This document shows positions 53,174 to 63,035 of a DNA stretch of 64,000 bases, one piece after another. The translations under genes were made by a program, and so were the position numbers. Under the pieces are notes generated by a model. That model made no database searches. It saw only the letters and a program-made list of their open reading frames with translations, and was not told where the DNA came from. Each line of letters starts with the position of its first letter. Position 1 is the first letter of the stretch. Source of the stretch: Opitutaceae bacterium (lineage in GTDB: Bacteria; Verrucomicrobiota; Verrucomicrobiia; Opitutales; Opitutaceae); NCBI GenBank assembly GCA_016711225.1, contig JADJTK010000025.1:1-64000 (forward strand), written 5' to 3'.

Positions 53174-54402
53174 ATGAAGATCAAAGAACTGTTCACTCAG
53201 AAGGGCGCCATCGTTACCAAGATGCGCGCACTCCTCGACACCGCTTCGGCGGCCAAGCGCGACCTCACCGCCGACGAGTCCGTCGCCTACTCCGCCATGG
53301 AGAAGGACCTGGACGCCGTCACAGTCACCATCGACCGGGAAATGACCGTCACCGCCGCCGAGGCCTCCGTATCCGGTTTCCGTGACGGCAGCTACCGCCC
53401 CGGAGTGGCTACCGCTGGCGCCGACGCCCCGAAGACCGGCCGCGCCTCGGCCGCCTATGCCGACGCGTTCATCAACGGCCTGTGCCGTCGTGGTCGCAAC
53501 GGTCTCACCACCGACCACACCAACGCTCTCCAGGAGGGGACCAATTCCGAAGGCGGCTACCTCGTCCCGCAGGAGTTCGAGACGGCAATCTTTGGCATCT
53601 TGAACGTCATCGATCCCATCCGCGCCGCCGCTACGGTAATCCAGACCGCGAGCGAACGGAACATCCCGATCGAAGCCGATTCGGGTTCCTTCGCCTACGT
53701 TGGCGAGGAGGGAGACTATGGAGACGGAGACGACCCGCCTTCGGCCGCGAGATCCTGAAGGCGTGGAAGTTCGGCGGCATCGTCAAAGTTTCGGAAGAGC
53801 TCCTGCAGGATTCGATCTTCGCCCTCGAACCGTACCTGCGCGGCCTCGCCGCTCGCCGCCAAGGCAAGCTTGAGGGCGTGTCCTTCGCGACCGGCAACGG
53901 AACGACGGCCCCGCTCGGTCTCTTTGCCGCTGCGACCGTTGGCGGCGTCAACCTGGGCATCGTTACCGGTGGCGTCTCCGCCACCCCCGCCATCACCGGG
54001 GACGACGTCATTGACGTCTTCCACAAGCTCGCGGTCTCGTACCGTGCGCGCGCGTCCTTCGTCGCTGGCGACGGTCTCATCAAGTTGATTCGCAAGCTCA
54101 AGAGCACGGACAACCAATACCTCTGGCAGCCCGGCCTGTCGGCTGGCCAGCCCGACCTGCTCATGAACCGCCCGCTCCTCGTTGCCGAGGGCGGCCCGGC
54201 TCCGCTCGCCGCCGCCAAGACCTTGGTCTTCGGTGACCTGAAGACCTACGTCATTGCCGACCGCCTCGGGTTGGCGATGCAGCGCTTGAACGAGCTCTAC
54301 GCCGCCAAGGGTCAGATCGGTTTCAAGTTCAACGGCCGCCACGACGCGCGCCTGACGGACCCCAAGGCCATCGTGCAGTTCAAACACGGCGCCGCCGCGT
54401 AA
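53174..54402 (+). CDS. HK97-type major capsid protein (one-base frameshift)
   Basis: 410 codons with one missing G restored near 53741 (gacccgcc). The N-terminal 100 residues (KIKELFTQKGAIVTKMRALLDTA) are a scaffold-like delta domain. The HK97 fold shows NSEGGYLVPQEFETAIFGIL, AWKFGGIVKVSEELLQDS, SFATGNGTTAPLGLF and RLGLAMQRLNELYAAKGQIGFKFNGRHDARL, quoted in part. It is the major shell protein. Confidence 0.92.
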
Positions 54403-54489
54403 GGCATCCCGATACATCCTCGCCCAGGCGGGCGCAGTGTCCCCGCCTGGGCTCTCCCGCAGCACTGCGCCCCCTTCCACTTTTCGCCC

Positions 54490-54678
54490 ATGAAAGTCCG
54501 TTTCCTGACTCCGATGGCCACCGCCAGCGATTCATTCGACCAGGACGAGGTCCGCGACCTCCCCCAGGTCCAAGCCTCGCAACTCATCGCGGCCGGCATT
54601 GCCGAGGCCGTCCAGCCCGCAGCCGACCCGCGCAAGCTCGGGTTCCGCCGCCCCGCCTCCGCCGCGTCCGCTTCCTGA
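54490..54678 (+). CDS. Small phage head protein
   Basis: 62 residues (MKVRFLTPMATASDSFDQDEVRDLP, ASQLIAAGIAEAVQPA). Such short proteins after the capsid gene often have a role at the capsid edge. The C-terminal Ala/Ser tail is unstructured. Not further identified. Confidence 0.6.
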   Translation: MKVRFLTPMATASDSFDQDEVRDLPQVQASQLIAAGIAEAVQPAADPRKLGFRRPASAASAS

Positions 54679-54685
54679 CATCCCC

Positions 54686-55311
54686 ATGCATTGCACCCGC
54701 CACGCCCAACGGGTCATCCAGGTCTCCGACGTCGGGAGATCGGCTTTGCCGTCGCCGCCCTTGAGCCCGTGTCGGTCGACATGGCGCGCGCCTATCTGCA
54801 CAGCTCCCCGGAGGACGACGCCGTTCTGGCCTCCTGTGTCTCGGCGGCTCGCGTCGCGTGCGAGACCTATACCGGCCGCACCTACGCGCGGCGCCGACTT
54901 GAGCTCCGTTGGTCTGAACTCGGGCCCGTCCTGAACGTCACCCGCGCGCCACTCGTTGCCGTGGAGGCATTCGGATACATCAACACCGCTGGCTCGGAAA
55001 CGCTGTTCACTGGAACCGACTACATCGTCGAGGGGCGGACCTCGCACACCACGACGCTCCGCTTCTCCTCCGCCTTCATCGCGCCCGCCGACGTGGCGGC
55101 CGATCGCAGCTCCCCCATCTTCCTCCGCGGCGTGTTCGGCCCCGACGCCGTCACCGTTGGCCCGGTCCCCGCCGACGTCCTGCAGGCGATCCTCTGGACG
55201 GCCGCCCACTATTTCGAGAACCGGACCCCGGTCATGACTGGGACGACCTCAACGGAACTCCCGCGCGGGATTGAGAACATCCTGCGCCCGTATCGCCAGA
55301 ATCCCACCTGA
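54686..55311 (+). CDS. Head-tail connector protein, gp6-like (one-base frameshift)
   Basis: Ring protein joining portal to tail. Starts MHCTRHAQRVIQVSDVG from the ATG at 54686; one missing G near 54735 shifts to EIGFAVAALEPVSVDMARAYLHSSPEDDAVLASCVSAARV, quoted in part. The helical DNA-channel fold and the end PADVLQAILWTAAHYFENRTP match gp6/gp15-type connectors. 209 codons after repair. Confidence 0.8.
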
Positions 55312-55313
55312 CC

Positions 55314-55505
55314 ATGAACGAGCGCGCACAAACCCTCGTCGCAGTCGCGGGCAGGGCCATTGGCTGGTTTGCCACAATCAACCTCACGGACGCCGCTGGC
55401 GTGTTCGCCGCCCTGGCGACTGCCGCGTGGTTCATTTCCCAGACCTGGTTTCTATGGCGCCGCGAGCGGTGCACGAACCGGACCTGCCTCAAACGCCGGA
55501 GCTGA
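55314..55505 (+). CDS. Small membrane protein, possible holin
   Basis: 63 residues with two or one hydrophobic stretches (AIGWFATINLTDAAGVFAALATAAWFISQTWFLWRR, residues 15-50) and a short basic Cys-containing tail. It sits between connector genes, an odd place for a holin but possible. The start overlaps no neighbour; the ATG is 2 bases after the previous stop. Confidence 0.5.
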   Translation: MNERAQTLVAVAGRAIGWFATINLTDAAGVFAALATAAWFISQTWFLWRRERCTNRTCLKRRS

Positions 55506-55509
55506 ACCC

Positions 55510-55812
55510 ATGAATCCCGGAACCCTTGACCGCTGGACCTCGCTCCGCCGACTGGAGACGACCATCGATTCCATCGGCGGCGTCGTTTGCGGTTGGACGC
55601 ACGTTGCGTTCGTCTGGGCCCAGAAGCTTCCAGAGAAGGGCCGCGAGTTCACGGCGGCCCAATCCCGCATCGCGGAGGCCGTTGGCGTCCTTCGGATCCG
55701 TTACCGCTCTGACGTTGCGGCGACGTGGCGCGTTTTCGTAAGGGGGTTAACTACGAAGTAGCGGCTCCGCCGGTCGAAATCGGCCGGCGGAGCTTTCTCG
55801 ACCTCGTCCTGA
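55510..55812 (+). CDS. Head-tail adaptor (head closure protein), end uncertain
   Basis: Residues 1-70 (MNPGTLDRWTSLRRLETTIDSIGG, GWTHVAFVWAQKLPEKGREFTAAQS, RIRYRSDVAATWRV) match the SPP1 gp16/HK97 gp7 adaptor. In the given frame it stops at 55761, but the family C-terminal part RFRKGVNYEVAAPPVEIGRRSFLDL lies in the next frame, so one or two bases are wrong near 55730. The exact end is unclear. Confidence 0.7.
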
Positions 55813-56303
55813 CGTCGGTTCCGTCGTCTGAATCGACGTGGCCACTTTCGAACGTGTTCGACGTCTCGCTCTCCACCGGTGCGATAGCCCACCAAGTGGC
55901 CTACCCCGCGGCTTTCCGCTCGGTCCCCGCCGGCCTTTACGTCCAGCTCGTGGCGCCGGCCGGCGCCGCGTCGTTCCCGTTCACGGTTTCCAACGAGACC
56001 GCGGCCGGCTTCCTGGTCGACTTCGGCGCCATCGTCCCGGCCTACGGGTACAAACTCAGCGTCCAGGCCTTCCAATACCAGATGGCGTTCACCGTCGACT
56101 TGCTCGAGGGCGCCGCGTCGCAGGCCGTCACGTTCTCGACCGAGTTCCCGTCCGCCCCCCGGCTACCCTGCTCCCGCCTCCCGACGGCTACGACTTCACC
56201 AACGCCCCTGGTCGCAAAGTCTCACCGCGGCCGGCTTCAATCTCGACTTCGGCGCCCTCGTCCCCGGCCCCGGATACAAGGCACTCGTCCAGGTCTCGCT
56301 ATG
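55813..56303 (+). CDS. Putative phage structural protein with repeated module
   Basis: In the frame of 55725 the product reads VSLSTGAIAHQVAYPAAFRSVPAGLYVQL, quoted in part, and a module AAGFLVDFGAIVPAYGYKLSV. A base loss near 56155 moves a second related module AAGFNLDFGALVPGPGYKALVQVSL to the frame ending at 56303. I do not recognise the family. Its start is not certain. The stop overlaps the fibre ATG (tatgaaa). Confidence 0.55.
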
Positions 56304-59300
56304 AAAAAGCTCCTCTCGCTCCTCGTCCCCTGCCTGCTCTTCTCCTGCTCCCCGGCGCGTGCGCAGAACACGATCGCGGGCAACCTGACCGTCCAGCAGG
56401 CGGCCCGATTCACCGGGCAGATCACTCCGCCGGTCCTCGCCGCGGACGTCAACGACTACGCCCCCGCGGGACTCGCTGGCGCGTTCTTCCTTCGCGTCCA
56501 GGCGGACGCCCCCCGACTCATCACCGGCCTTGCCGGCGGGGCCGCGGGCCGTGTCCTTTGGATTTCCAACGTCGGGGCGTTCCCGGTCACCCTGGCCAAC
56601 CTCTCGACCGCGTCCGCTGCGGGAAACCGTGTCGACGTCGGCGGGGCCAACTACGAGATCCCGGCCGGCATCGCCATCGGTCTCTGGTACGACGCGCCTC
56701 GTTGCGCTGGCGCCCGCTCTCCAGTCTGTCCGCCGGTGGCGGAGGATCGGGGACCGGTAGCGTCACCTCAGTTTCGGTGACCTCGTCCAACGGCATCTCG
56801 GCCACGGTATCCAGCCCCACCACGACCCCGACATTGACCTTCTCCCTCGGGGCCATCGCCCCCGCGTCGGTTGCGGCCTCGGGCAACATCACCGGCGCCA
56901 ATCTCTCCGGAACGAACACCGGCAACCAGACCGACGCCACCCTCCCCTTTTCCGACGTCACCACGGGCGACGTCTCGACGGCCCGCCACGGGTTCGCGCC
57001 GAAGCTGCCCAACGACGCGAGCAAGTATCTCGACGGATCCGGAGCCTGGACGACCCCGGCCGGCGGTGGCAGCACCGTCGACCAGACCGCCCGCGACTCG
57101 GCCGCCGCTGCCCAGGCTACGGCCAACGCCGCCGAGACTCCGACGGGCGCCCAGGCGAAGGCCAGCGCCGCCCAGGCCGCCGCCATTGCCTCGGCCGCGG
57201 GATCCCTCTCGGGGCACGTCTCGGCCGCGGATCCCCACGGGGACCGCACCTTTGCCGTTCAGCGCGCCAACCATACCGGCACCCAGGCGGGCGCCACGAT
57301 CACCCAGGACTCGACCCACCGCTTCGCCACGGATACCGAGAAAGCGGCCTGGAATGCGAAGCCCGACGCCCCCGCCAACGCCGCGACCCTTGCCAAGGTT
57401 TCGGAGTCCGCGGGCGCCCCCACCTGGAACGGCGGAGCATGGCCCGGCGGTGGCGGTGGAAGTGGCACCGTGACCACCGTGTCCATCACGTCCGCCAACG
57501 GCATCTCCGGCACCGTGGCGGCCCCGACGATCACCCCCGCCATCACCCTGTCCCTTGGCGCGATCACCCCCGCCAGCGTCGCCGCGGCGGGCACGGTGAC
57601 CGGGTCCAACCTGTCGGGCACGAACACCGGTGACCAAACCAGCGTCACGGGCAACGCCGGCACGGCAACCGCGCTTGCCACCGCCCGCACCATCAACGGC
57701 GTCTCGTTCGACGGGACCGCGAACATCACCGCCCCGGCCGCCGCCGGCACCCTGACGGGCACCGCCCTGGCGTCTGGCGTCACCTCGTCCTCATTGACGA
57801 GCGCCGCGGGCGGGTCCTTTGGCACGGCCGCCTTCACGGCCGCCACATCCTACGACCCCGCGGGCGCCGCCGCGGCAATCACGCTCTCCGGCCTCTCCGG
57901 TCCCGACCTCCCGCACCGTCAACGGGCACGCCCTCTGGGAACGTATCCATCACCGCGGGCGACGTCGGGCTCAGCTCCGGTCAAGAACGTCGCCCTCTCG
58001 ACCTGGGCAGGATCCGCCAACCTCACCACCGCCGGCACGATTGCCTCGGGAACGTGGCACGGGGCCGCCATCGCGGACGCCTACATTGCCGGCGCCGCGG
58101 CCTGGAATGCGAAGACCTCGTTCCCGGGGTTCGGCACAACCGGGACCACGGCCGCCGCCGGCAACGACGCCCGCCTATCCAACGCCCGCGCGCCGCTCGC
58201 CCACAGCCAAGCGGCCTCCACAATCAGCGACTCGACCACGGCGGGCCGCGCCTTCGTCACCCTCCCGAACCCTGGCGCCGTCTCCTTCATCCGGGCCAAC
58301 GCCGACAACACGGTCTCGGCCCTCTCCGCATCCGACTTCCGAACCGCAATCGGCGCCGGGGCGTCTTCTTTTGACGGCGCCTATTCGTCTCTGTCGGGGA
58401 TCCCGTCAACCTTCACCCCGGCGGCCCACAATCAAGCGTGGTCGACCATCACGGGCGCGCCGACGACGTTGGGCGGATACGGTATAGCGGACGCCCAACC
58501 GTTGAACGCGGCCCTCTCGTCAATCTCTGCGCTTTCCGATTCCGCTGGGGTGTTGACCAACAACGGGGCGGGGGTGCTGACGTGGACCGCTGGGGGCGGT
58601 AGCTTTGACGGCGCCTACTCGTCATTGACTGGCGTCCCGTCGACGTTCGCCCCGGAAGCCCACACCCAAGCGGCCTCCACAATCAGCGACTCAACTACTA
58701 TCGGGCAGAACCTCGTGAAGCTGGCGAACCCAGGAGCGATCACCTTTCCCCGCTTCAATGCGAACAACACGGTCACCGCGCAAACGGCCGCCAACTTCCG
58801 TTCCGATATTGGCGGAACAACCGTCGGCCAAAGCCTGTTCACGCTCGCGAACCCGAGCGCGATCACGTTCCTTCGTATCAATGCTAATAATACTGTTACT
58901 GCGCAGACTGCCGCCAATTTCCTGACCGATATTGGCGCGGGGAATGTGACAGGCGTTGCAAGCTCGACCCAATACCAACTCGCCCGATTCTCTAGTACGA
59001 CGGGCAAAGCGATCAGCAATGGCGGGATGTTCCTCAACGCTGCGGACCAACTGGTAGTCGGTTCTAACACGTCGGACGTACACCCCGGCAACGCCAAGAT
59101 CCAAGTCAAGAACATGTATGGAATCGCAGCTACGGTGTTGTCGGCTAGTGCAACGTCGTTGCCTGAAACCCCTTTCCCCGGGGTGTATATCACGAAGAGC
59201 GAAATCGCGTCATACGGGGACAGCGGCGCGGGGACGGACCTAACGATCCGGTGGGGTTCGTCCTCCAGGGTCAGAATCGCCAACACAAGCATACAGCTAT

Positions 59301-59743
59301 TCGCATACGGCGCCGGAACGCTGGTAACCGATTCGAGCGGCAACGTCACCACGTCATCCGATAAGCGGCTGAAGAACGTGACGGGCAAGTTCACTCGGGG
59401 ACTTGAAGCCGTCGCAGGCCTACAGCCCAAGACCTTCACCTGGAAGCCGGAGAGCGGCATGAACCCCGAGGACGAGAACGTCGGGTTCATCGCCCAGGAC
59501 GTGCAAGAGTTCATCCCGGAGGCCGTCGGCGCGACCAAGACAAACGAGTACGACGAAGAGGACCCGAAAACCGGGGAGAAGGTCAAGGTCCGCAAGCGTG
59601 AAGCCTCCCCGATGCTCACCCTTTCCGACCGCCCAATCATCGCCGCCCTCGTCAACGCGGTGAAGGAACTGAAGTCGAGAAATGACGAGCTCGCCGCGCG
59701 TATTGTCGCGATCGAGTCCAACAAAGCGAAGGCGACCAAATGA
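56301..59743 (+). CDS. Tail fibre protein with S74 chaperone domain (frameshifted)
   Basis: 1148 codons after repair. It starts with a signal-peptide-like segment (MKKLLSLLVPCLLFSCSPARA) followed by the fibre module RFTGQITPPVLAADVNDYAP. After a base loss near 56698 the shaft continues: a duplicated Gly/Thr/Ser module (VTSVSVTSSNGIS... and VTTVSITSANGIS...), further frame breaks near 57905-57990, and three copies of a 41-residue repeat ending NANNTVTAQTAANF. The C-terminal SSDKRLKNVTGKFTRGLEAVAGLQP, quoted in part, is the S74 intramolecular chaperone with the Ser-Asp...Arg-Leu-Lys cleavage site. Confidence 0.85.
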
Positions 59744-59948
59744 AGAACCGCCCCGACGTCCGCGGCCTCATCTATTTCGGAATCGCGACCATCTCCGTTT
59801 GGACCGGCGAGCTGGCCAGCCTCGGCGGCACCAGGCTCTTCGCTCGTATCCGCGACCGATGGCCCGCCCTGGCCCTATCCTCCCTTCTCTCGCCGGCCTC
59901 GTGGCCGTGCGTGCCTACATCGACCAACACCTCTCCCGGAACCCATGA
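59740..59948 (+). CDS. Small phage membrane protein (one-base frameshift)
   Basis: Starts MKNRPDVRGLIYFGIATISVWTGELA (ATGA overlap with the fibre stop). A base change near 59855 shifts the frame to SLAGLVAVRAYIDQHLSRNP, ending at 59948. Repair gives 70 codons. One hydrophobic helix. Possibly a holin or antiholin for the following lipoproteins. Confidence 0.55.
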
Positions 59949-60463
59949 AGCCTATCCGCCCCCTTCTCCTGCTCTCCTTGGCATCCCTCGCCCTGCTCCC
60001 GGCCTGCGCCTCCCGTCCGGCGCCGCCCACCGTCGACACCAAGGCGGCGGTCGTGAACGCCGCGAGCGTTGCGGCCCCGCTTATCGAGGGATCCGCGCGA
60101 ATCGCGGTCCCCCTCATCCTCACCCGGAACCCGGGACTTGCCGACCGGTTCACCCTCACCACCACGGCCGCGGCGACGATCCTCTCGGCGGCGCGTCCAA
60201 CTGCAGAAGGCTTTGCCGCCGCTCTGCGGGTGGCGTTCCCCGACCTCGCCCAGGCCCAGGCCGTCCAGATCGGGGCGGCCCTGGAAAGCGCCTACGCCGC
60301 GGGCGCGGCCCTCTTCCAGGCGCAGACCGGCCGCCCGCTCGTCCTGACATCGATCCTCCAGGATCCGCAGTATCAGGCCGCCGCCGACGTCCTGATCACC
60401 TCGCTTGTCCGCGGGGTCACCAACGGCCTTGCCGACTACCGCGCCACCCTCCCGGCCTCCTGA
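59945..60463 (+). CDS. Phage lipoprotein
   Basis: 172 residues (ATGA overlap). Signal and lipobox SLASLALLPAC-AS place Cys21 as the lipidated residue. The mature part is a helical Ala-rich domain (LIEGSARIAVPLILTRNPGLADRF and AAGAALFQAQTGRPLVLTSI). Could be a spanin-like or superinfection-exclusion lipoprotein. Its family is not recognised. Confidence 0.65.
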   Translation: MKPIRPLLLLSLASLALLPACASRPAPPTVDTKAAVVNAASVAAPLIEGSARIAVPLILTRNPGLADRFTLTTTAAATILSAARPTAEGFAAALRVAFPDLAQAQAVQIGAALESAYAAGAALFQAQTGRPLVLTSILQDPQYQAAADVLITSLVRGVTNGLADYRATLPAS

Positions 60464-60465
60464 CC

Positions 60466-60678
60466 ATGGCCCTCCTGACCTCCATCTTCTCCGCGATCGG
60501 CAACGTGTTCGGCCTGCTCACGGGCCGGAGCGCGTTGCGCAACTCGCCGGCAATGCAGGCGAGCGCGTCCGCCAAGACCGACGCCGCAATCAAAGCCGAT
60601 TCCGCCCAGGCCGTCGCCCAGGCGAAGACCGGGACCGCCTCCGCCCTGGCCAACCTCCGCAAACTGACCGCAGAATGA
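60466..60678 (+). CDS. Small Ala-rich phage protein
   Basis: 70 residues (MALLTSIFSAIGNVFGLLTGRS, then ASAKTDAAIKADSAQAVAQA). The N-terminal amphipathic helix may be membrane-active; the rest is a helical Ala/Lys repeat. It lies between two lipoprotein genes and ends in an ATGA overlap. Confidence 0.55.
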   Translation: MALLTSIFSAIGNVFGLLTGRSALRNSPAMQASASAKTDAAIKADSAQAVAQAKTGTASALANLRKLTAE

Positions 60679-61028
60679 AGCCCTTCCGCATCGTCCTCTT
60701 CTCCCTTCTGCTCGCGCTCGGGATCGTAGCCTGTACGACCGTTGCGCCTTCGCCGGCCCCGGTGCCCGCGGTGGCCAGTTGGGACGGGACTGAGCAGACC
60801 AGCGGCATCGTGGGCGTCCAGGCCGACGGCCTCTTCCTGGTAACCTCCCACCTTCGCGATCGGGCCAACGCCCTGATTGCCGACTACGGCCGCGAGTTCG
60901 CCCCGGCCCTCTCCGTCGACGCCGGCCTCTCTCGGGTAACCGGGTCCGGCCTCTGGACGATGACGCCCGAGGCAATGGCCAACTTCGCCACCATGTGCCA
61001 GTGGCGCCGCAGGAGGGGCAAGCAATGA
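60675..61028 (+). CDS. Second phage lipoprotein
   Basis: 117 residues from an ATGA overlap. Signal and lipobox SLLLALGIVAC-TT. The mature part (GIVGVQADGLFLVTSHLRDRANALIADYG) is helical. Together with the lipoprotein at 59945 it could form part of a lysis or exclusion cluster. No family recognised. Confidence 0.6.
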   Translation: MKPFRIVLFSLLLALGIVACTTVAPSPAPVPAVASWDGTEQTSGIVGVQADGLFLVTSHLRDRANALIADYGREFAPALSVDAGLSRVTGSGLWTMTPEAMANFATMCQWRRRRGKQ

Positions 61029-61415
61029 CCGTCACCCTCGCCGCCTCCATCGTCGCCCCTACTCAAGGGAACGCCCTGGTTGCCGCCCGCAGCGGTGGGC
61101 GGATCTATCCGGACACGGCCCCGCAAGGCGTCGCCGTTCCGTACGTCATCTATTCCGAAATCGCGACCACGCCCGAGGAATCGCAGGACGATTGCAACGG
61201 CCTGGACACGACCGAGATTCAGTTCGCGGCCTACGCGGACACCACGCTTGCCGCGGTCTCCTTGCGCCAAGCCCTGCGCGCAGCCCCTCACGGCCCCCGG
61301 CGCCCTCCCTGGCGTGGTCGTCATGACGCCCAGCCTTCGCACGCAACCGGCGAACGACCTCCGCCTAGCCAACGCCTCTCTCGACCTCACGTTTATTCAC
61401 CACCCAAATACATAA
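61025..61415 (+). CDS. DUF3168-like tail completion protein (one-base frameshift)
   Basis: MTVTLAASIVAPTQGNALVAARSGGRIYPDTAPQGVAVPYVIYSEIAT, quoted in part, is the DUF3168/gp17 pattern of the tail-terminator or completion protein. An extra C near 61292 shifts the frame to LTAPGALPGVVVMTPS and NDLRLANASLDLTF, ending at 61415. 130 codons after repair. It starts in an ATGA overlap. Confidence 0.75.
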
Positions 61416-61421
61416 GGAACC

Positions 61422-61845
61422 ATGTCCACCGTCTACGCCAACAAGGGAAAGAAAATCAAAGCGGGCGCCGCCCGCTCCCACCACCGTCGTCCCGCAGCTT
61501 CTCGACTTCGATATTGCCGAGGGCGATCGGGAAATGTTCGACACCACGAACCAAGCGACGACCGGATCCAAGACCGCCCAGCCCGAACCGCTGCGCGGCC
61601 TGCGGAAAGTCGACGTGAAGCTGCAGTTCGATCCGAAGGACACCGAACACGCCCGGCTCTATGCGGCCTACATCGCCGGGACGCTGGAATATCAAACCTT
61701 CATCCTGTCCAGCGGTTCCACCATGGAGCTCCACGGGACCATCACCTCGTTTCAGATCCCGGGCGGAATCACTGGGGCGGCCGAGGCCTCCTATGTGTTC
61801 AGCCCCCAGGCCGACGAAACCTTCACCGCGAGCCCCGCCGGCTAA
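61422..61845 (+). CDS. Phage tail tube protein (one-base frameshift)
   Basis: Starts MSTVYANKGKKIKAGAA. A base change near 61470 (gccgcccgctccc) leads into VVPQLLDFDIAEGDREMFDTTNQATTGSKTAQPEPLRGLRKVDVKLQF, quoted in part, ending at 61845. TFILSSGSTMELHGTITSFQIPGGIT is typical of siphophage tail tube monomers. About 141 codons after repair. Confidence 0.7.
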
Positions 61846-61855
61846 CCGCTCCGCC

Positions 61856-62182
61856 ATGACAACCCCCGGTCAAGCCAAGTCCGCCACCGTCCATCTCGAC
61901 CAGGAACGGACGATCACCTACAACGAGCGCGCGGAGTTCCGCATGGGCTCACTCGATCGACCCTTCACGGTGGCCGACCTCCGGGCCCGCCGCCGGAGTT
62001 GGGCGGCTCTGGTCGCGTGGACCTGGGCGTGCCTCTCGGAGCAAGACGCCGCCGACTTCGCGTCCCCGGAGTCGCTCGCCCCGCATATTCAGGGGGAAGC
62101 TACGGTTAAGGCCGTGTTCGAGGCCTTCCTCGACTGCTACATCGCCGGGCAGGAACCGGCCTCAAAAAACGCCGCGGGTTGA
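61856..62182 (+). CDS. Tail assembly chaperone-like protein
   Basis: 108 residues (MTTPGQAKSATVHLDQERTITYNERAEFRMGSLDRPFTVADLRARRRSWAAL, quoted in part). Length, position between tail tube and tape measure and the mixed helical pattern fit a GpG-like tail assembly chaperone. It is followed by a TTG that overlaps its stop. Confidence 0.6.
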   Translation: MTTPGQAKSATVHLDQERTITYNERAEFRMGSLDRPFTVADLRARRRSWAALVAWTWACLSEQDAADFASPESLAPHIQGEATVKAVFEAFLDCYIAGQEPASKNAAG

Positions 62183-62297
62183 TCGAGCGCTGGGCGTTCG
62201 CCCGCATCAACCTCCACCTCTCCGACGAAGAGTTCGCCGCTACACCCCGGCCCAAGTCGCCGCCCTCACCAAGGTCTGGGAGGACGGCAAGCAATGA
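62179..62297 (+). CDS. Short tail gene, frameshifted
   Basis: A TTG overlapping the previous stop opens LIERWAFARINLHLSDEEFAA; one missing base near 62243 allows continuation YTPAQVAALTKVWEDGKQ to the TGA at 62295. This fits a 39-residue chaperone partner as in GpG/GpGT systems. No slippery heptamer for programmed frameshifting is evident. Confidence 0.45.
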
Positions 62298-62507
62298 ATT
62301 CGCTCTGGCAACCGCATCCGCACTGAATTCAAAATGGAGTCACGCCGACAAAGCCCTGCCCTTCTCGCCGCGGGATTTCTTGCCGAAGACGCCCGCCCAG
62401 GTGAAGGCAGAGGAGAAGGCGCGCGCGGCCGCCCAGGAGATGCGCGACGGGATTCTGGAAATACAGTTTGCCGCCTTCGCCAAGCAGAAGAAGGGCGGGC
62501 CGAGTAA
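62294..62507 (+). CDS. Second short tail gene, frames unclear
   Basis: Begins ATG overlapping the prior stop. The likely body lies in another frame (KWSHADKALPFSPRDFLPKTPAQVKAEEKARAAAQEMRDGILEIQFAAFAKQKK, quoted in part) and the stop TAA overlaps the next ATG (taatg at 62505) in the third frame, so two base errors are needed. The Phe-Ser-Pro-Arg-Asp-Phe motif resembles tail chaperone ends. Confidence 0.4.
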
Positions 62508-63031
62508 TGGCCAAGCCGAAGAGCGACCGAGTCGCGCGGGCTGAATTCGACATGTCCCTCGTGGACGGACTGGTCGAAACGTTGAAAGGCATCGCCGCCG
62601 ACGTCCAAGCCGACGTCATCGCGGACATGGTCAAGGAGGGCGCCAAGCCGATCGTGCGATCGATCCGGGCGCGGGTCCGCGTCCAGGACGGCAACCTGAA
62701 GAAGAGCATCGTGGCAGTGGTCCGAAAGAGGAAGCGGAAGGGCACGGCCATTGCCGTCATCGGCCCGGAGTCGGGGGGGCAATACAAGGGCGGGAAGCGC
62801 CTCAAGAAAGGACACGGGCAGAACGACGCGGCGGGCCCCTCCCGTTACGCCCACTTGATCGAGTTCGGGCACGTCGACCGCAAGGGCGGCCGGGTGAAGG
62901 AGTTCCCCTTCATGCGTCCTGGCACCGCCGAGGGACAGGCGACCGCCTCGGCCATGATGGAAGTCGGATTCCAGAAGGGAATGAATCGAGTCCTGGCAAA
63001 GCGCACCAAGAAGCTACTTCGGCAGAAATAA
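62507..63031 (+). CDS. HK97 gp10-like minor tail protein
   Basis: 174 residues from the ATG at 62507 (TAATG overlap). VKEGAKPIVRSIRARVRVQDGNLKKSIV and the end RYAHLIEFGHVDRKGGRVKEFPFMRPGTAEGQ, quoted in part, match HK97 gp10-type proteins. In HK97-like phages this gene normally precedes the tail tube gene; here it follows the chaperones and precedes the tape measure. Confidence 0.75.
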   Translation: MAKPKSDRVARAEFDMSLVDGLVETLKGIAADVQADVIADMVKEGAKPIVRSIRARVRVQDGNLKKSIVAVVRKRKRKGTAIAVIGPESGGQYKGGKRLKKGHGQNDAAGPSRYAHLIEFGHVDRKGGRVKEFPFMRPGTAEGQATASAMMEVGFQKGMNRVLAKRTKKLLRQK

Positions 63032-63035
63032 CACC

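Noticed and set aside
55725..56780. One 351-residue protein spanning 55725-56780
   Set aside because: It crosses a signal-peptide start at 56301 and a stop in the neighbouring frame at 56303; it joins parts of two genes.
62179..62507. A GpG/GpGT programmed -1 frameshift
   Set aside because: No X-XXY-YYZ heptamer is visible at the junction, and the same kind of frame breaks occur throughout the window.
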